Shown here: one piece after another, positions 42,031 through 50,277 of the stretch
Numbering within the stretch: position 1 is the stretch's first letter
Layout: every line of letters starts with the position of its first letter
Origin: Luteimonas_C sp035250245
GTDB taxonomy: Bacteria; Pseudomonadota; Gammaproteobacteria; Xanthomonadales; Xanthomonadaceae
Reading direction: 5' to 3'
Length of the DNA stretch: 64,000 nucleotides
NCBI GenBank assembly: GCA_035250245.1
Contig: DATFFH010000031.1
Coordinates: 57,380-121,379, forward strand
Notes under the pieces: generated by a model
The model's database searches: none
Told to the model about the DNA's origin: nothing
Seen by the model: only the letters and a program-made list of their open reading frames with translations
Made by a program: the position numbers and the translations under genes

Positions 42031-42134
42031 GCATTTCGTAGGAGCGGCTTTAGCCGCGAGTTTCTCTCCGAAATCGCCGCGATGTCACGATTTGGAGGAA
42101 AGAGCTCGCGGCTAAAGCCGCTCCTACGAAATGC
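42031..42134. repeat. SMAG/REP-type inverted pair, GTAGGAGCGGCT family
   Basis: GCATTTCGTAGGAGCGGCTT and its complement enclose about 60 bases. It ends the GFA gene. Confidence 0.85.
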
Positions 42135-42210
42135 AAAGGCTCGATCTGTTTGGCTCTTGCGCGGCTGCGACGCGCCCACCTACGCTAGACCCTTCGGGAA
42201 GGGGAAGGTC

Positions 42211-43092
42211 ATGCGCCGCATATTGCTTCTGTCGATTTGCCTGCTGGCCGCACCGGCCTTCGCACAGGAATGCCCGCCCGCCGGCCAGACCAAGACATCG
42301 CTGCAGGCATTAAAGGCTCTGCAATTCGCCTTGCCGGACGCCGCCGAGAAACAAAAGCTGGCCGACGGCCTGCTCGGCTGCCTGAGCGATCCGGATCCGG
42401 AAATCCGCGACGGCATCGCCTACGAAGCCCTGACCCAATGGATGCGCGCCGGCGATTTCGACGCCGATGCGCTGCGCGGACTGCGCGATAAGCTCTTCGC
42501 ATTACTGGACGGCGACGACAAGAACGGCTTTCGCAAGCCGTTCGCGGCGCTGGTGCTGTCGGAAGTGGCGCGCACCGACCGGATCAAGCCTTGGATGACG
42601 CCGGAGGAACGCGTCGCGATGGTCGACCGCGCGGCAGGCTATGTCGAATCGGTGCGCGATTACCGCGGCTATATCGAAGGCGAAGGCTGGCGCCACGGCG
42701 TCGCCCACGGCGCGGATTGGCTGATGCAGTTGTCGCTGAATCCGGCGCTGGAGCGCGCGCAATACGATCGCATCCTGACGGCGGTGGCCTCGCAGGCCGT
42801 CGCCGAAGGCGGCCACGCGTACGTGTTCGGCGAGCCAGGCCGGCTTGCGCAGCCGGTGATGTACACGGCCAAGCGCGGATTGCTGTCGGATGCGGAATGG
42901 GAAGCCTGGTTCGTGGCCTTGGAGGCGAAAGTCGGCAAGCTCAAGCGCGACGACTACGCGAACTGGCTCGCGCGCCGGCACGATCTGATGGCGTTCTTCA
43001 CCAGTTTGTATCTGACTGCGGACCAGAGCGAGGATGCGGGGATCAAGAAGCTGAAGCCGGCGATCGTGGCGGCGTTGAAGCAGGTGCCTTGA
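42211..43092 (+). CDS. Exported DUF2785 protein
   Basis: A 293-residue protein with signal peptide (MRRILLLSICLLAAPAFA, cleavage about 18). The mature part is helical and contains SDPDPEIRDGIAYEALTQWMR and DYRGYIEGEGWRHGVAHGADWLMQL, the conserved core of DUF2785. The family has no known function. The two His residues in WRHGVAHGAD are conserved and could be catalytic or metal-binding, but this is inference. A GGGGAAGG site precedes the ATG. Confidence 0.87.
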   Translation: MRRILLLSICLLAAPAFAQECPPAGQTKTSLQALKALQFALPDAAEKQKLADGLLGCLSDPDPEIRDGIAYEALTQWMRAGDFDADALRGLRDKLFALLDGDDKNGFRKPFAALVLSEVARTDRIKPWMTPEERVAMVDRAAGYVESVRDYRGYIEGEGWRHGVAHGADWLMQLSLNPALERAQYDRILTAVASQAVAEGGHAYVFGEPGRLAQPVMYTAKRGLLSDAEWEAWFVALEAKVGKLKRDDYANWLARRHDLMAFFTSLYLTADQSEDAGIKKLKPAIVAALKQVP

Positions 43093-43102
43093 CCCCGCTT
43101 TC

Positions 43103-43185
43103 GTAGAGTCGAGCCTGCTCGACTGTTTTTTTTTTTCGCAATCAAGATCAAGATCAAAAAGCAGTCGAGCAAGGCTCGACTCTAC
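43103..43185. repeat. SMAG/REP-type inverted pair, GTAGAGTCGAGC family, with an internal T-run
   Basis: An inverted GTAGAGTCGAGC pair between the convergent DUF2785 and LysR genes. The middle contains ten T residues followed by a small TCAAGATCAAGATCAA tandem repeat, unlike the other members. Confidence 0.85.
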
Positions 43186-43195
43186 AAAAGCTGCG

Positions 43196-44104
43196 TCAAG
43201 CCCCGGGCGGCAACGGCGTATTCTCGTCCTGCGCCTCGTGCTTCAGCCATTCGACGAACAGCGCCGCATTGGCCGGTAGCGGCCGGTGCGCCGGATGCAC
43301 GGCGTAGTAGGCGAAGCGCGTCTTCAGCGCATGGCCGGGCAGGCGCACCAGTTCGTAGCGCTGCAGGTACGGCATCGCGATGTGCTTGCGCGCCAAGGCC
43401 GCGCCGATGCCGTAGACCGCGGCGCGCATCACGTCGGTGCTGTCGCTGAACAGGTGCATGTCAGGCAGGCGCAGGCCGCGCAGGCCGCCGGCGCGGAACC
43501 AGTCGCGCCAGCCTTGCAGCGCGTTGTCGGAAAGCAAGGGCAGGGAGGCGATCTGGCGCGGCTCCTGGATGGCGTCGATGCCGCGCAACGCGGGCGAGGC
43601 GACGGGGAACAGTTCGTCGTCCATCAGGTGATAGGCGCGCAGGCCTTGCCAGTGGCCCGGGCCGTGGCGGATGGCCAGGTCGGGTCCGCCTTCGTCGAAA
43701 CGCGTCAGCGCGGGCTCCGTGTCGATGCTCAGCCGGATCTGCGGATGCGCGGCGAGGAAGCGCGGCAATCGCGGCAGCAGCCAGCAGTAGGCGAAAGAAT
43801 GCAGCGTATTGATCCGCAGCCGGCCGCCGTCGCGGGTATTGCCCAGCGAAGCGGCAACGGCTTCCAAATCGGTGACCGCCGCGGCGGCGGCGTCCGCCAA
43901 TAGGCGCCCTTCGCCGGTCAAAGTCACGCCTCGGGCGTGGCGCTGGAACAGCGATACGCCCAGCGAAGTTTCCAGCTTGCGCACGTGATGGCTGACCGCG
44001 CTGGCGGTGAGATGCAGCTCCTCGGCCGCATGCGCGAAATTCTGGTGGCGGGCCGCGGCGGCGAACACGCCCAGGGCGGGCAAAACGCTCGGTCTGAGGC
44101 TCAT
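43196..44104 (-). CDS. LysR-family transcriptional regulator (GcvA-like)
   Basis: A 302-residue regulator with an N-terminal winged HTH (FAAAARHQNFAHAAEELHLTASAVSHHVRKLE, about 14-45) and a substrate-binding domain (RLRINTLHSFAYCWLLPRL, DLAIRHGPGHWQGL). The RHG(P/R)G stretch and overall layout match the GcvA subgroup. It is divergent from an EamA transporter gene, 102 bases away, which it probably regulates, as LysR proteins commonly control the divergent neighbour. The inducer is unknown. Confidence 0.92.
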   Translation of the reverse strand: MSLRPSVLPALGVFAAAARHQNFAHAAEELHLTASAVSHHVRKLETSLGVSLFQRHARGVTLTGEGRLLADAAAAAVTDLEAVAASLGNTRDGGRLRINTLHSFAYCWLLPRLPRFLAAHPQIRLSIDTEPALTRFDEGGPDLAIRHGPGHWQGLRAYHLMDDELFPVASPALRGIDAIQEPRQIASLPLLSDNALQGWRDWFRAGGLRGLRLPDMHLFSDSTDVMRAAVYGIGAALARKHIAMPYLQRYELVRLPGHALKTRFAYYAVHPAHRPLPANAALFVEWLKHEAQDENTPLPPGA

Positions 44105-44206
44105 ACAAGACCCAAATATAATTTGTGGCTCGGGCGCAAAGTATGCGCTTGTGGGGCTTGGGAAGGAACGGAAAATAGGCGCCAGCCCCTCGTTGGATTT
44201 GCCGGC

Positions 44207-45115
44207 ATGTCGACCGCGAATTGCACTCCCGCCGCCGCTGCGCCCCTGGCGCAGGCCCGGACCCGCGACTGGATGACGCCTTTGGAACTCGCCGTGCTGG
44301 GCGCGATCTGGGGCGCCTCGTTCCTGTTCATGCGCGTCTCGGCCAAGGATTTCGGCGCGATTCCGTTGGTCGAAGTGCGGCTGGCGCTCGGCTCGCTGGT
44401 GCTGCTGCCGTTCCTGTGGCGCGCGCGCGCCCAGTTCGGGCGCAGCCTATGGCCGAAGTTGGCGATCATCGGCGCGATCAATTCGGCGATTCCCTTCATC
44501 CTGTTCGCCTGGGCCGCGCAGCGCGCGCCGGCCGGCATCGGCGCGATCGCGAACGCGATGACCGTGTTGTTCACGGCCCTGGTCGGTTTCCTGTTCTTCG
44601 GCGAGAAGATCGGCACCCGACGCGCGGTGGCGCTGTTCGCCGGCTTCGCCGGCGTGGTGGTGCTGGCCAGCGGCAAGACCGCAGGCGCCAGCATCGGTTG
44701 GGCGGTGGTGGCGGGCGCCAGCGCCGCGTTCCTGTACGGGATCGGCATCAATCTGGTGCGCCGTCATCTGACCGGCCTGCCGCCGGCGGCGGTGGCGTCC
44801 GCAACGCTCGGCGTTTCCGCGCTCATGACCTTGCCGTTCGCAGCCGCGAATTGGCCGCAGCATTCGATCGGCCTGGCCTCGTGGCTGTCGGCGGCGACGC
44901 TTGGCGTGTTGTGCACCGGCGTGGCCTTCGTCATGTACTACCGCTTGATCGCCCGGATCGGCGCCAGCCGCGCCTCGACCGTGACCTATCTAGTACCGCT
45001 GTTCGGCGTGGCCTGGGCGTGGATGCTGCTGGGCGAACCGTTGACGCTGAGCATGGGCATCGCCGGCGCGATGATCCTGGGCAGCGTGGCGATCAGCCAG
45101 CGCGCACCGAAATAA
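44207..45115 (+). CDS. EamA/DMT-superfamily transporter
   Basis: A 302-residue ten-helix protein with two EamA repeats: LGAIWGASFLFMRVSAKDFG at helix 1, then FFGEKIG and GASRASTVTYLVPLFGVAWAWMLLGE in the second half. It exports small metabolites, possibly amino acids. The ATG at 44207 is chosen because earlier in-frame starts lie within the LysR gene. The LysR regulator on the opposite strand is the likely controller. The downstream MBL gene follows 57 bases later. Confidence 0.9.
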   Translation: MSTANCTPAAAAPLAQARTRDWMTPLELAVLGAIWGASFLFMRVSAKDFGAIPLVEVRLALGSLVLLPFLWRARAQFGRSLWPKLAIIGAINSAIPFILFAWAAQRAPAGIGAIANAMTVLFTALVGFLFFGEKIGTRRAVALFAGFAGVVVLASGKTAGASIGWAVVAGASAAFLYGIGINLVRRHLTGLPPAAVASATLGVSALMTLPFAAANWPQHSIGLASWLSAATLGVLCTGVAFVMYYRLIARIGASRASTVTYLVPLFGVAWAWMLLGEPLTLSMGIAGAMILGSVAISQRAPK

Positions 45116-45172
45116 CACCGCGCCGTGCATTCCGCGCGGCGTTCACCCTCACTCGACGATAAGGGCCAGCGC

Positions 45173-46015
45173 ATGGCAGAGGCATACTCGCGCCGAAATT
45201 TCCTGCAGGCGGCGCTCGCCGCGAGCGCGCTCGCGGCCCTGCCGCAGGCACGGGCGAAGGACGCAACGCCGGCATTGCGCGCGCAGCGCCTGGCCTGGGC
45301 CGGTGTGCGTCTGCAATTGCCCGAGGCGACGCTGTTTCTTGATCCACTGATCGATCGCAATGTCTGGGGCGATGCGCTGCGCGACAAGTTGGTGCCGGTC
45401 GCGGTGGAAAAAGGCGCGCGTTACGTGCTGGCGACGCATCGGCATCCGGACCATTGCGATCCGCTCGCCATCCGCCAAGCACTTGGAAGCACCGGCACAT
45501 TGTTGATGGCGGCCGCGGCAGGCATTCCGTTCGCCGGAGATTTCCGCTTCCGCACCGCGGCCTTGTACGAACCGCAGATATTGGGCGATTTCACCGCGAC
45601 CGCGGTGCCGGCCAGCGACGGTTACGGCGATCCGCAAGTCTCGTGGATCGTGTCCGGCGGCGGCCGTCGCGTCATCCATTGCGGCGACACGCTCTGGCAC
45701 GGCGCGTGGTGGCAGATCGGGCGCCAGTTCGGACCTTTCGACGCCGCGTTTCTGCCGATCAACGGCGCCAAATTTTCGTGGCGCAAGCCCGCCGCCGACG
45801 TCAGCGCCGTGCTCACGCCCGAGCAGGCGGTGGCGGCCGCTGAAGTCCTCGGCGCGCGCCAGATCGTGCCGATCCACTACGGAATGAAAAATGCAGAAGG
45901 CTACGAGGAGCTTCCCGATGTCGAAGCGGCGCTGATCGCAGCCGCGGCGCGCCGCGGTATCGGCGTCGAAATCGCAAGGCCGGGCGAATGGCTCGCCTGG
46001 TCGCCCAATCGTTGA
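45173..46015 (+). CDS. Tat-exported metallo-beta-lactamase-fold hydrolase
   Basis: A 280-residue protein with Tat signal (YSRRNFLQAALAASALAALP, cleavage near ARA) and a UlaG-like MBL domain: ATHRHPDHCDP as the metal-binding HxHxDH motif, GGRRVIHCGDT with the bridging Asp, and VPIHYG with the last His. Such proteins hydrolyse varied substrates; nothing here points to antibiotics. The ATG at 45173 opens the Tat signal. The cupin gene follows 7 bases behind, so the two are co-transcribed. Confidence 0.87.
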   Translation: MAEAYSRRNFLQAALAASALAALPQARAKDATPALRAQRLAWAGVRLQLPEATLFLDPLIDRNVWGDALRDKLVPVAVEKGARYVLATHRHPDHCDPLAIRQALGSTGTLLMAAAAGIPFAGDFRFRTAALYEPQILGDFTATAVPASDGYGDPQVSWIVSGGGRRVIHCGDTLWHGAWWQIGRQFGPFDAAFLPINGAKFSWRKPAADVSAVLTPEQAVAAAEVLGARQIVPIHYGMKNAEGYEELPDVEAALIAAAARRGIGVEIARPGEWLAWSPNR

Positions 46016-46022
46016 GGACGGA

Positions 46023-46589
46023 ATGGACGGAATCGTCGGACAAGTGGAATCCCTGCGCAGCGACGAAGTCGCGCGCATCGAAGTCGGCGAAGGCTGCTGG
46101 CGCCGCGACCTGCCCAGCGTGGCCGGCGTGCGCGCCTGGATCGTCGAGATGGCGCCGGGCAGCGTATGGCCGCGGGTGGACGAGCACCCGGACGGCGAAG
46201 ACGTCTACGTGTTGGAAGGCGAGATGATCGAAGGCGATCGCCGTTTCGCCGCGGGCAGTTATCTGCATTTCTCGCCGGGTTCGTCGCATCGGCCGCGTAC
46301 CGAGACCGGGCTGCGGTTGCTCGGATGGAATCCGCGGGATCCCGCGCCCGTCGCCGGGCAGACCGCTGCGGATTCCTCGCAGCATCGCGTCGTGTTCGAT
46401 TTCGAGATCGACTTCAGCAACGGCGGCGGCTTGAGCGGCCGCGACTTCCGCTTGGACATCGACGGCGGCGATATTTCCGATGCGGCCCTGGCCGAGTACG
46501 TCGTGCGCGACCTACGCTTGTTGATGGTCGGCAGCGTGCGAATCAGCAACAAGCGCATCATTGCCGAAGCTCACAAGCGACTATCGTAG
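46023..46589 (+). CDS. Cupin protein fused to an unassigned C-terminal domain
   Basis: A 188-residue protein. Residues 20-105 form a cupin barrel (WPRVDEHPDGEDVYVLEGEM and GSYLHFSPGSSHRPR as its two metal motifs). Residues 120-188 are a second unit, VVFDFEIDFSNGGGLSGRDFR followed by LDIDGGDISDAALAEYVVRD and RISNKRIIAEAHKR, with beta and helix pattern, which I have the impression occurs as a stand-alone small protein elsewhere but cannot name. It is 7 bases behind the MBL gene and ends before a repeat pair. Confidence 0.78.
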   Translation: MDGIVGQVESLRSDEVARIEVGEGCWRRDLPSVAGVRAWIVEMAPGSVWPRVDEHPDGEDVYVLEGEMIEGDRRFAAGSYLHFSPGSSHRPRTETGLRLLGWNPRDPAPVAGQTAADSSQHRVVFDFEIDFSNGGGLSGRDFRLDIDGGDISDAALAEYVVRDLRLLMVGSVRISNKRIIAEAHKRLS

Positions 46590-46604
46590 CTGCGGCTTTT
46601 GCTC

Positions 46605-46700
46605 TTCGTAGGAGCGGCTTTAGCCGCGAGCTTTTTCTTCGAAATCGCGGCATCCCTGCGGTTTTAGAGAAGAGCTCGCGGCTAAAGCCGCTCCTACGAA
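46605..46700. repeat. SMAG/REP-type inverted pair, GTAGGAGCGGCT family
   Basis: An inverted pair of GTAGGAGCGGCTTTAGCCGC between the convergent cupin and 97-residue protein genes. Confidence 0.85.
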
Positions 46701-46710
46701 AAGCGGCAGG

Positions 46711-47004
46711 TCAGCCTTCGTCTTCTTCGAATTCGACCAATGCATCCAGGTCGAAGGCCAGAGCTTCTGCCGCCTCGCGCACTTTGCGCGCGGTCGCTTC
46801 GTTCGGCGCTTCGATCTCCAACTCGTGCATGCCCGGGCTCTTGTCGTCCGGCAGGCCGGCCGAACTGGAATCGTCGTCGTCCATGTGCGGCATCAAATCG
46901 TCGACTTCCTCCACGTGCTCGATGCCTTCCAGGCTCTGCATCAGGTTGATCATCGCGCGGGCAGCGTCGTCGCTGCCGGTCAGACGCAAACGCAGAGTGG
47001 GCAT
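46711..47004 (-). CDS. Small acidic conserved-looking protein
   Basis: A 97-residue, very acidic protein with a beta strand (LRLRLTG), helix (AARAMINLMQSL), strand (HVEEVDDLM), an Asp/Ser-rich loop (MDDDDSSS) and a second strand-helix unit (HELEIEAPNEATARKVREAAEAL), which looks like a ferredoxin-like alpha-beta fold of ACT type. No family recognised. It is a single gene between convergent and divergent neighbours. Confidence 0.75.
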   Translation of the reverse strand: MPTLRLRLTGSDDAARAMINLMQSLEGIEHVEEVDDLMPHMDDDDSSSAGLPDDKSPGMHELEIEAPNEATARKVREAAEALAFDLDALVEFEEDEG

Positions 47005-47072
47005 GGCGGTACCGGCGTGGGGGAGGTGGCCACAGGCTAGGCGGGAAATAGCTAAGCGACCGTGAAGCGGGG

Positions 47073-48425
47073 ATGCCGATAGAATCGGGACGGGCCATCG
47101 AAACGGAACGCCGCTTGTCCAATCCCGGATCTCCCGCGATCGCGCCGATGCAGCGCCTCAAGTCGATATTCAGCGGCTCGGTCGGCAATCTGGTCGAGTG
47201 GTACGACTGGTACGCCTACGCCGCGTTCTCGCTGTATTTCGCCAAGGTCTTCTTTCCGGAAGGCGACCAGACCGCGCGCTTGCTGAATACGGCGGCGATC
47301 TTCGCGGTCGGTTTTCTGATGCGGCCGCTCGGCGGTTGGCTGCTGGGGCGCTACGCCGATCGCCGCGGGCGCAAAGCGGCCCTGATGCTGTCGGTACTGA
47401 TGATGTGCGCCGGTTCGCTGATGATCGCGTTGACGCCGGGCTATGCCAGCATCGGCGTCGCCGCACCGGCGTTGTTGCTGCTGGCCCGGTTGCTGCAGGG
47501 CTTGAGCGTAGGCGGCGAATACGGCACGTCGGCCACCTATCTCAGCGAAATGGCGACCCGCGAGCATCGCGGTTTCTGGTCCAGTTTCCAGTACGTCACG
47601 CTGGTGATGGGGCACCTGCTGGCGTTGGGCGTGCTGATCGCGCTGCAGCGCGTGTTCCTGACCCAGGAGCAATTGGAAAGCTGGGGCTGGCGGATTCCGT
47701 TCGTGATCGGTGCGCTGGCCGCCGCCACGGCTTTGTATCTGCGCCGCAACATGGACGAAACCGGCGCGTTCTCGCGCCAGCACGATCGCGATCCCGCGCA
47801 GGCTCGCGGCGAGGGCACGCTGCGCGAGCTGATGCGCCATCCGCGCGCGGTGCTGACCGTGATCGGCTTGACCATGGGCGGTACGCTGGCGTTCTACACC
47901 TATACGACCTATATCCATAAATTCCTGGTCAACAGTGCCGGCATCGACAAATCCACCGCGTCCTTGATCAACGCCGGCACTTTGTTCGTATACATGCTGA
48001 TGCAGCCGCTGGTCGGCGCGTTGTCGGACCGGATCGGGCGGCGCCCGGTGCTGATCGCGTTCGGCGTGCTGGGCACGCTACTGACGGTGCCGATTCTGAG
48101 CCGTCTGCAGCAGGTCGATTCGCCGGCGACCGCGTTCTGGCTGGTCATGGCGGCGCTGACGATCGTGTCGGGCTACACCGCCATCAATGCGGTGGTGAAG
48201 GCCGAATTGTTCCCGGTCGAGGTGCGCGCGCTGGGCGTGGGCCTGCCGTACGCGCTGACCGTGGCCGTGTTCGGCGGCACCGCCGAATACGTGGCCTTGT
48301 GGTTCAAGGAGATCGGCCGCGAGAGCGGCTTCTATTGGTACGTCACCGCCTGCATCGCCTGCTCGCTGCTGGTGTACGCGTTCATGCGCGATACGCGAAC
48401 GCATTCGCGGATCGAATCCGATTGA
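47073..48425 (+). CDS. MFS dicarboxylate/alpha-ketoglutarate:H+ symporter (KgtP-like)
   Basis: A 450-residue permease of the MHS subfamily, with SGSVGNLVEWYDWYAYAAFSLYFAK in helix 1, FLMRPLGGWLLGRYADRRGRKAAL in the 2-3 loop and RLLQGLSVGGEYGTSATYLSE. These match KgtP, which imports alpha-ketoglutarate with protons. A start at 47148 (MQRLKSIFSG) would be closer to the usual N terminus and is possible; the 47073 start has GCGGGG in front of it. The substrate assignment is from family likeness only. Confidence 0.87.
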   Translation: MPIESGRAIETERRLSNPGSPAIAPMQRLKSIFSGSVGNLVEWYDWYAYAAFSLYFAKVFFPEGDQTARLLNTAAIFAVGFLMRPLGGWLLGRYADRRGRKAALMLSVLMMCAGSLMIALTPGYASIGVAAPALLLLARLLQGLSVGGEYGTSATYLSEMATREHRGFWSSFQYVTLVMGHLLALGVLIALQRVFLTQEQLESWGWRIPFVIGALAAATALYLRRNMDETGAFSRQHDRDPAQARGEGTLRELMRHPRAVLTVIGLTMGGTLAFYTYTTYIHKFLVNSAGIDKSTASLINAGTLFVYMLMQPLVGALSDRIGRRPVLIAFGVLGTLLTVPILSRLQQVDSPATAFWLVMAALTIVSGYTAINAVVKAELFPVEVRALGVGLPYALTVAVFGGTAEYVALWFKEIGRESGFYWYVTACIACSLLVYAFMRDTRTHSRIESD

Positions 48426-48443
48426 TCGATCCGTACGGGTGGT

Positions 48444-48914
48444 TCAGGTCCTGCCGGGTAGCGGCAGGCCGCGCGGCGCCACTGGCGTCGATTGCACGAG
48501 CATGGTCGCGGTATTTCCGAAAACCAAAAACTGGTCGAGGATGCGATCCAGCGTATCCAGGCTTTCCAGGTGGATCTTGACCAGGAAGCAGTCCTCTCCG
48601 GTGACGCGATGGCATTCGCTGACCTGCGGCAGGCGCTGGGCCAAGTCGACGATGTTCGGCAACTGGCCGGGCATCGGTTTGATGCGCACGAATGCTGAGA
48701 TCGCGTAGCCGAGCGCGCGCGGGTCGATGTCGACGCGATAGCCGCGAATCACGCCGCTTTCTTCCAAGCGCTGGATGCGCTCGCGCACGGCGGGCGCGGA
48801 CATGCCCACGCGGCGCGCCATTTCCGAAACGGACATGCGCGGATCGCCGCGCAGCAGTTCCAGCAGCTGCAGGTTGCGCTCGTCCAGCAGTGAATCGGAG
48901 GGGTAAAGGTTCAT
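48444..48914 (-). CDS. Lrp/AsnC-family transcriptional regulator
   Basis: A 156-residue regulator with an N-terminal HTH (LLRGDPRMSVSEMARRVGMSAPAVRERIQRLEESGVIRGY) and a C-terminal RAM ligand-binding domain (ISAFVRIKPMPGQ, VSECHRVTGEDCFLVKIHLESLDTLDRIL). The ATG at 48914 is preferred over one at 48932, which has no ribosome site. It is divergent from a PLP enzyme gene, with a 19-base palindrome between them. Such regulators usually sense an amino acid; the neighbouring proline aminopeptidase suggests amino-acid supply as the signal. Confidence 0.9.
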   Translation of the reverse strand: MNLYPSDSLLDERNLQLLELLRGDPRMSVSEMARRVGMSAPAVRERIQRLEESGVIRGYRVDIDPRALGYAISAFVRIKPMPGQLPNIVDLAQRLPQVSECHRVTGEDCFLVKIHLESLDTLDRILDQFLVFGNTATMLVQSTPVAPRGLPLPGRT

Positions 48915-48948
48915 GGCGAATAATTCCTTCATTTAGAAGGTAAATTGA

Positions 48949-48967
48949 CTATACATCCTTTGTATAG
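48949..48967. promoter_or_regulatory. Candidate operator CTATACA-N5-TGTATAG
   Basis: A perfect 7+7 inverted repeat with a 5-base spacer in an AT-rich stretch, 35 bases upstream of the Lrp start and 61 bases upstream of the PLP enzyme start. It is a likely binding site for the divergent Lrp-type regulator, and TATACA may also form part of a -10 element. Confidence 0.55.
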
Positions 48968-49027
48968 GCATTCAAACAGGCCCATCCGTATGAAATATTG
49001 ATGCCGTGTTCTAAAGAGGAGCCGGCG

Positions 49028-50224
49028 ATGGATAGGCAGGAGCGGAGTGCGGCACCCGCCAGGGCCGCCAACGTGGCGGAGCAGGCCGGCGATCCGCGCG
49101 ACGCGTTCGATATCCCAGACGGTGTGGCTTATTTCAATTGCGCCAACATGGCGCCCCGATTGAAATCGGTATCCGCCGCCGGCCATGCGGCGATCGATGC
49201 ATTGGCCGCGCCGTGGTCGGTCGCGGCCGCTGATTGGTTCGCCGGTACCGCGGCGCTCAAGGGCTTGTTCGCCGGTTTGATCGGCGCGCTCGAGCGCGAT
49301 GTGGCGCTGGTGCCGTCGGTGAGCTATGGCATCGCGTTGGCGGCGCGCAATATCCCCTTGCGCCAGGGCGACAACGTCGTCCTGCTCGATCGCGAATTCC
49401 CTTCCAACTACTACAGCTGGGCGCGGGCCGCCGCGCGCAGCGGGGCACATATCCGCTTGGTCAGGGCGACGGGGGACGTTCCGATCGCGCAAGCGGTGAC
49501 GGAAGCGATCGATTCGCGCACGGCCGTGGTTTCGATTCCGCAATGCCGCTGGACCGATGGCGCATTCGTCGATGCGGCCCGCATCGGCGAAGCGGCGCGA
49601 AAACGCGGGGCCGCTTTGGTGGTCGATGCCAGCCAATCCTTGGGCGCCTATCCGCTGGACATCGCCGAGTGCAAGCCGGATTTTCTGGTCACTGTCGGCT
49701 ACAAATGGCTGCTCGGGCCCTACGGCCTGGGTTATCTGTATGTGGACGAACGTTGGCAGGCCGAGGGCGTGCCGCTGGAAGAATCGTGGCTGCACCGCGC
49801 GGGCAGCGAGAATTTCGCCGCGCTCGCGGACTACCCGGACGATTACCAGCCCGGCGCCGCCCGGTTCGGTCAGGGCGAATCGCCGCAGTTCTATCTGCAA
49901 CCGATGGCGATCGCAGCGCTGGCGCAGATTTCGCAGTGGCATCCGGCGTTCATCCAGCGCCGTCTGCGCGAATGGACGGATGCCTTGTGCGCGCGGGCAG
50001 CGGCGATCGGATACGAATGCCCGCAACCCGAACAACGCGTCGGCCACATGGTCGGCCTGCGTCCGCCGCGCAGCGCGCTCACCGAGGGCCTGGTCGAACG
50101 GTTGCGCGCGGAAGGCATCCACGTTTCGGTGCGCGACGGCTGCGTTCGCATCTCTCCGCACCTGCACAACGACGAAGCGGACCTGCGGCGGCTGACCGAT
50201 GCCTTGCGCAGGCATGCGGCCTGA
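49028..50224 (+). CDS. Aminotransferase class V-fold PLP-dependent enzyme
   Basis: A 398-residue enzyme. It shows the class V pattern: VALVPSVSYGIALAARNI (cofactor phosphate loop), VVDASQSLGAYPLDI (Asp for pyridine N) and TVGYKWLLGPYGLGYLYV with the Schiff-base Lys (about 226). The family includes cysteine desulfurase-like, kynureninase-like and isopenicillin-epimerase-like enzymes; the substrate is undetermined. An AGAGGAG site supports the ATG at 49028. It is divergent from an Lrp regulator and 53 bases before a prolyl aminopeptidase gene, so an amino-acid-related role is likely. Confidence 0.87.
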   Translation: MDRQERSAAPARAANVAEQAGDPRDAFDIPDGVAYFNCANMAPRLKSVSAAGHAAIDALAAPWSVAAADWFAGTAALKGLFAGLIGALERDVALVPSVSYGIALAARNIPLRQGDNVVLLDREFPSNYYSWARAAARSGAHIRLVRATGDVPIAQAVTEAIDSRTAVVSIPQCRWTDGAFVDAARIGEAARKRGAALVVDASQSLGAYPLDIAECKPDFLVTVGYKWLLGPYGLGYLYVDERWQAEGVPLEESWLHRAGSENFAALADYPDDYQPGAARFGQGESPQFYLQPMAIAALAQISQWHPAFIQRRLREWTDALCARAAAIGYECPQPEQRVGHMVGLRPPRSALTEGLVERLRAEGIHVSVRDGCVRISPHLHNDEADLRRLTDALRRHAA

Positions 50225-50277
50225 ACGCTGCGCGCACGAAAAAACAACCGGACTACGAAACTGGAGGAAGAAACAGA

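Noticed and set aside
45173..46015. Calling the MBL-fold protein a carbapenemase.
   Set aside because: The UlaG-like motif pattern and Tat signal do not match B1-B3 metallo-beta-lactamases.
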